Below are positions 61,185 to 64,000 of a stretch of 64,000 nucleotides of DNA, piece by piece. Each line of letters opens with the position of its first letter. Position 1 is the stretch's first letter. This stretch comes from Luscinia megarhynchos (taxonomy: Eukaryota > Chordata > Aves > Passeriformes > Turdidae): contig CM067591.1 in assembly GCA_034336665.1 (NCBI GenBank), positions 1,817,884 through 1,881,883 of the forward strand, read 5' to 3'. The position numbers were made by a program, and so were the translations under genes. The notes beneath the pieces are model-generated. The model saw only the letters and a list, made by a program, of their open reading frames with translations. It was not told the origin of the DNA and searched no databases.

Positions 61185-62195
61185 GAAGGGACTCCAGGAT
61201 CTCCAGCCAGGGAGGAAATCTCAGAACCCTGAGCAGGGAGAAGATCCCAGCACCTCTATCCAGGGAGGAAACCCCAGGATCTGCATCCAGGAGGGAAATC
61301 TCAGCATCCTGAACAGAGAGAAAACCTCCAAATTTCCATCCAGGGGGAAATCTCAGCATCCCATCCAGTGAGAAAACCTCCAAATTTCCATCCAGGGGGA
61401 AATCTCAGCATCCTGACCAGAGAGAAAATCTCCAAATTTCCATCCAGGGGGAAATCTCAGCATCCTGAACAGAGAGAAAATCTCCAGATTTCCATCCAGG
61501 AGGGAAATCTCAGCATCCCATCCAGTGAGAAAACCTCCAAATTTCCATCCAGGAGGGAAATCTCAGCATCCTGAACAGAGAGAAAATCTCCAAATTTCCA
61601 TCCAGGGGGAAATCTCAGCATCCCATCCAGTGAGAAAATCTCCAAATTTCCATCCAGGGGGGAAATCTCAGCATCCTGAACAGAGAGAAAATCTCCAAAT
61701 TTCCATCCAGGGGGAAATCTCAGCATCCCATCCAGTGAGAAAATCTCCAAATTTCCATCCAGGGGGGAAATCTCAGCATCCTGACCAGAGAGAAAATCTC
61801 CAAATTTCCATCCAGGAGGGAAATCTCAGCATCCTGAACAGGGAGAAAACCTCCAAATTTCCATCCAGGGGGGAAACCTCAGCATCCTGAACAGGGAGAA
61901 AATCTCCAAATTTCCATCCAGGGGGGAAATCTCAGCATCCTGACCAGAGAGAAAACCTCCAAATTTCCATCCAGGGGGAAATCTCAGCACCTCCATCCAG
62001 GGAGGAGACCCCAGGATCTCCAGTCAGGGAGGAGATTTCAGCACCCTGACCAGAGAGGACACCTCAAAGTCCTGAGCAGGGAGAAAATCTCCAAATTTCC
62101 ATCCAGGAGGGAAATCTCAGCATCCCATCCAGGGAGAAAACCTCCAAATCCCAACCCAGGGAGGAAATCTCCACATCTCAACCCAGGGCATAAGG
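61185..62195. repeat. About 57-bp minisatellite CCAAATTTCCATCCAGGGGG
   Basis: About 18 units of AAATCTCAGCATCCTGAACA plus GAGAAAATCTCCAAATTTCC. The ends are more diverged. Confidence 0.95.
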
Positions 62196-62224
62196 GGTTA
62201 ACATCTTGCCCAGGGTGGACACTG

Positions 62225-62530
62225 GGACATTCCACTCAGGGAGAGCACCCCAAAATCCAGATCCAGGGAGAACACCCCAAAATCCAGATCCAGAGAGAAA
62301 CCCCAAAATCCAGATCCAGGGAGAACACCCCAAAATCCTGATCCAGAGAGAAACCCCAAAATCCAGACCCAAGGAGAACACCCCAAAATCCAGATCCAGA
62401 GAGAAACCCCAAAATCCAGATCCAGGGGACACCCAAAATCCTCTCAGGGTGACACTCCCAAAATCCAGATCCAGAGAGACACCCCAAAATCCTGTCAGGA
62501 AGGAAACCCCAAAATCCAGGCCCAGGGAAG
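62225..62530. repeat. CCCCAAAATCCAGATCCAGA minisatellite
   Basis: About ten units of CCAAAATCCAGATCCAGAGA, 28-30 bp. Confidence 0.95.
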
Positions 62531-62539
62531 GGCCCCAGG

Positions 62540-64000
62540 CCATCACCCAGCCCAGCCCTCGTTTGCATGGCTGTCATTAAATAAATTTCTGCTTTTTCCT
62601 GTGCTCAGGAGCAGGAGCAGAATCCCTCCCTGGCATCCTCGGCTTTTATCAGGGCCCCCATAAAGATCTGGGGCTGCTGATAAAGGACCAGGCAGGCCCT
62701 GGGTGGGGGGAATTGCCCTGGCCAGGGGTAAATCTAACTGACATTAACTGCTGGCACACGGGGCCAGGAGAGGTTTTACAGCACCCTCATCACTCAGAAA
62801 AATTCAATTTTGCTGCACAGGACACTCATCACACACAAAAAGAAAATCAACTTTGCTGCACAAGACACTCATCACACAGAAAATTCAACTTTGCTGCAGA
62901 GACTGGAGCTGATTCCCAGCTCCTGCTTTCCTTTGAGCATCCTCTGCACATCAGGGATGGGATTCCTGAGGCAGAAAAAGATCCAGGATTCCACTCAGGA
63001 CTCTGCAGCACCGGAGAAGGAAAGGGGAGAATCCCCCAGGACATGAAAAAAAACAATCCCAAAGGAATAAAAACATTCCAGGAGTCAGGGTGGCAACAAA
63101 CACAAAACTTTGCAAGGGGATAAATTGATTTTCAGAGCTGGGAATTGCTGTGGGTGAATTTCTTGATTCCCTGCTTGGCTGCTGAGGCAGCAATGGGAAT
63201 TTTGCAGGGATTTTAAGAAAATTCCAGGAAGGAAATTCCTGGGGGAAATCAGTTCCATTAGGAAAGCAAAGGGAACTTTCCTGCTTCAGATTCCTGGGGT
63301 TTAATCCCAGAAACTCCCTCTGGAACTGGGTGACACCTCTGGCACCACCAGTACCACCAGTATGGGTTACATGAGTTACCAGCAGCACCCTCCATGCCCA
63401 AAAAAGAAGGAAAACTTTTTTTTTGGCTAAAAAATGTTCGGAGCAGGATGCATCCTGGCCAGCACCAGAGCTGTCTGCAGGAGGAGAACAGGAGGAAGAA
63501 AATTAAGTGCTGGGAGCCACCAGCTCGATTTAAACTTCTGCAGAAATTTCTGTTCCCTCCAGCCCTGGAACCACTGAGGCTCCAAAAGGAGAAGTTTGCA
63601 GAGGCAGAAATGTCAGCATCACTCAAGGTGCATGAGATGGGAAATTCCCATCAGGAATCCTCAGCCCAGGAACGCTGGGCTGGGGGATTTCTCCCTCCCT
63701 GCACGAGCCCATCTCCCTCCAGATGCAAACCCTGAGGTGCAGGAGGCCCAAAGCCCAAAGAGAGGAGGGAGGGAAACGTTTGGCTGTGTGGAATTCCCAT
63801 CCTCGGGAATATCTGCTCAGCTCGGGGATGCAAAACGAATGAAGTGATCCCACAGCTGCTCTCGTGGCCTGAGGATGGATTCCACCACCCAAAAAACAAC
63901 TTTGAGGATTTTCTCCTCCCCTGGGTGCTGGGAGTGGAGGTGCTTTGATTCGGATCTGGGAGCAGAGGTTTGGGAAAACCACAGCCCCTGCCTGGCTCAG
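62540..64000. other. Single-copy sequence, no gene recognised
   Basis: The longest stretch of unique DNA in the window. A small CACTCATCACACA repeat lies at 62,785-62,885. The frames here are short, lack exon-like borders and resemble nothing I know. CTTTTATCAGGG and GCTGATAAAGG near 62,645-62,690 are GATA-type motifs. Confidence 0.55.

Noticed and set aside
62713..63982. Several 70-145-codon frames at the right end
   Set aside because: Overlap on both strands, no family motifs, no matching splice sites.

Overview
The window looks like a stretch of a GC-rich bird microchromosome. Three protein-coding genes can be recognised by protein similarity: PFDN5 (prefoldin subunit 5), ESPL1 (separase) and FIGNL2 (fidgetin-like 2). 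All three are on the minus strand, and all lie on human 12q13. Introns are short and packed with GC-rich minisatellites, and a worn CR1-like LINE fragment near 53.2 kb fits a bird. I cannot name the species. Exons were mapped by eye against remembered human proteins and by GT/GC..AG borders, so borders are proposals.

Layout: 1-300 holds two tandem copies of the tail of a C1q-domain reading frame (C1QL-like, plus strand) and a poly(A) signal. 1.36-5.74 kb is PFDN5 (six coding exons). 5.78-6.03 kb, just upstream of PFDN5, holds a row of CTCF-like motifs at about 43-bp spacing. 6.66-38.76 kb is ESPL1, with about 25 coding exons found. Its promoter at 38.76-38.88 kb carries a ZNF143/SBS-like site, two CCAAT boxes 32 bp apart and a CHR-like element, which suits a G2/M gene. 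A 100-N assembly gap at 11,181-11,280 falls where the exons for a few hundred residues before the protease domain should be. 39.1-47.3 kb is non-genic: minisatellites and a large inverted repeat (39.67-42.57 kb). 47.4-52.5 kb is FIGNL2, with a single intact 711-codon coding exon and a probable long 3' UTR. 53-64 kb is minisatellite with islands of unique, possibly regulatory, sequence and no gene I can recognise.

The three genes do not form one pathway. PFDN5 is a co-chaperone subunit for actin and tubulin. Separase cleaves cohesin at anaphase. FIGNL2 belongs to the microtubule-severing-type AAA ATPases.

The most unusual feature is the structure of the ESPL1 introns. Many of their tandem repeats are built from copies of the neighbouring exon edge, including the splice site. 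One array carries six extra copies of the exon head that encodes the catalytic-His motif. Several ESPL1 exons and PFDN5 exon 4 also need small frame changes, while the FIGNL2 frame is intact. Assembly error and real change cannot be told apart from the sequence alone.
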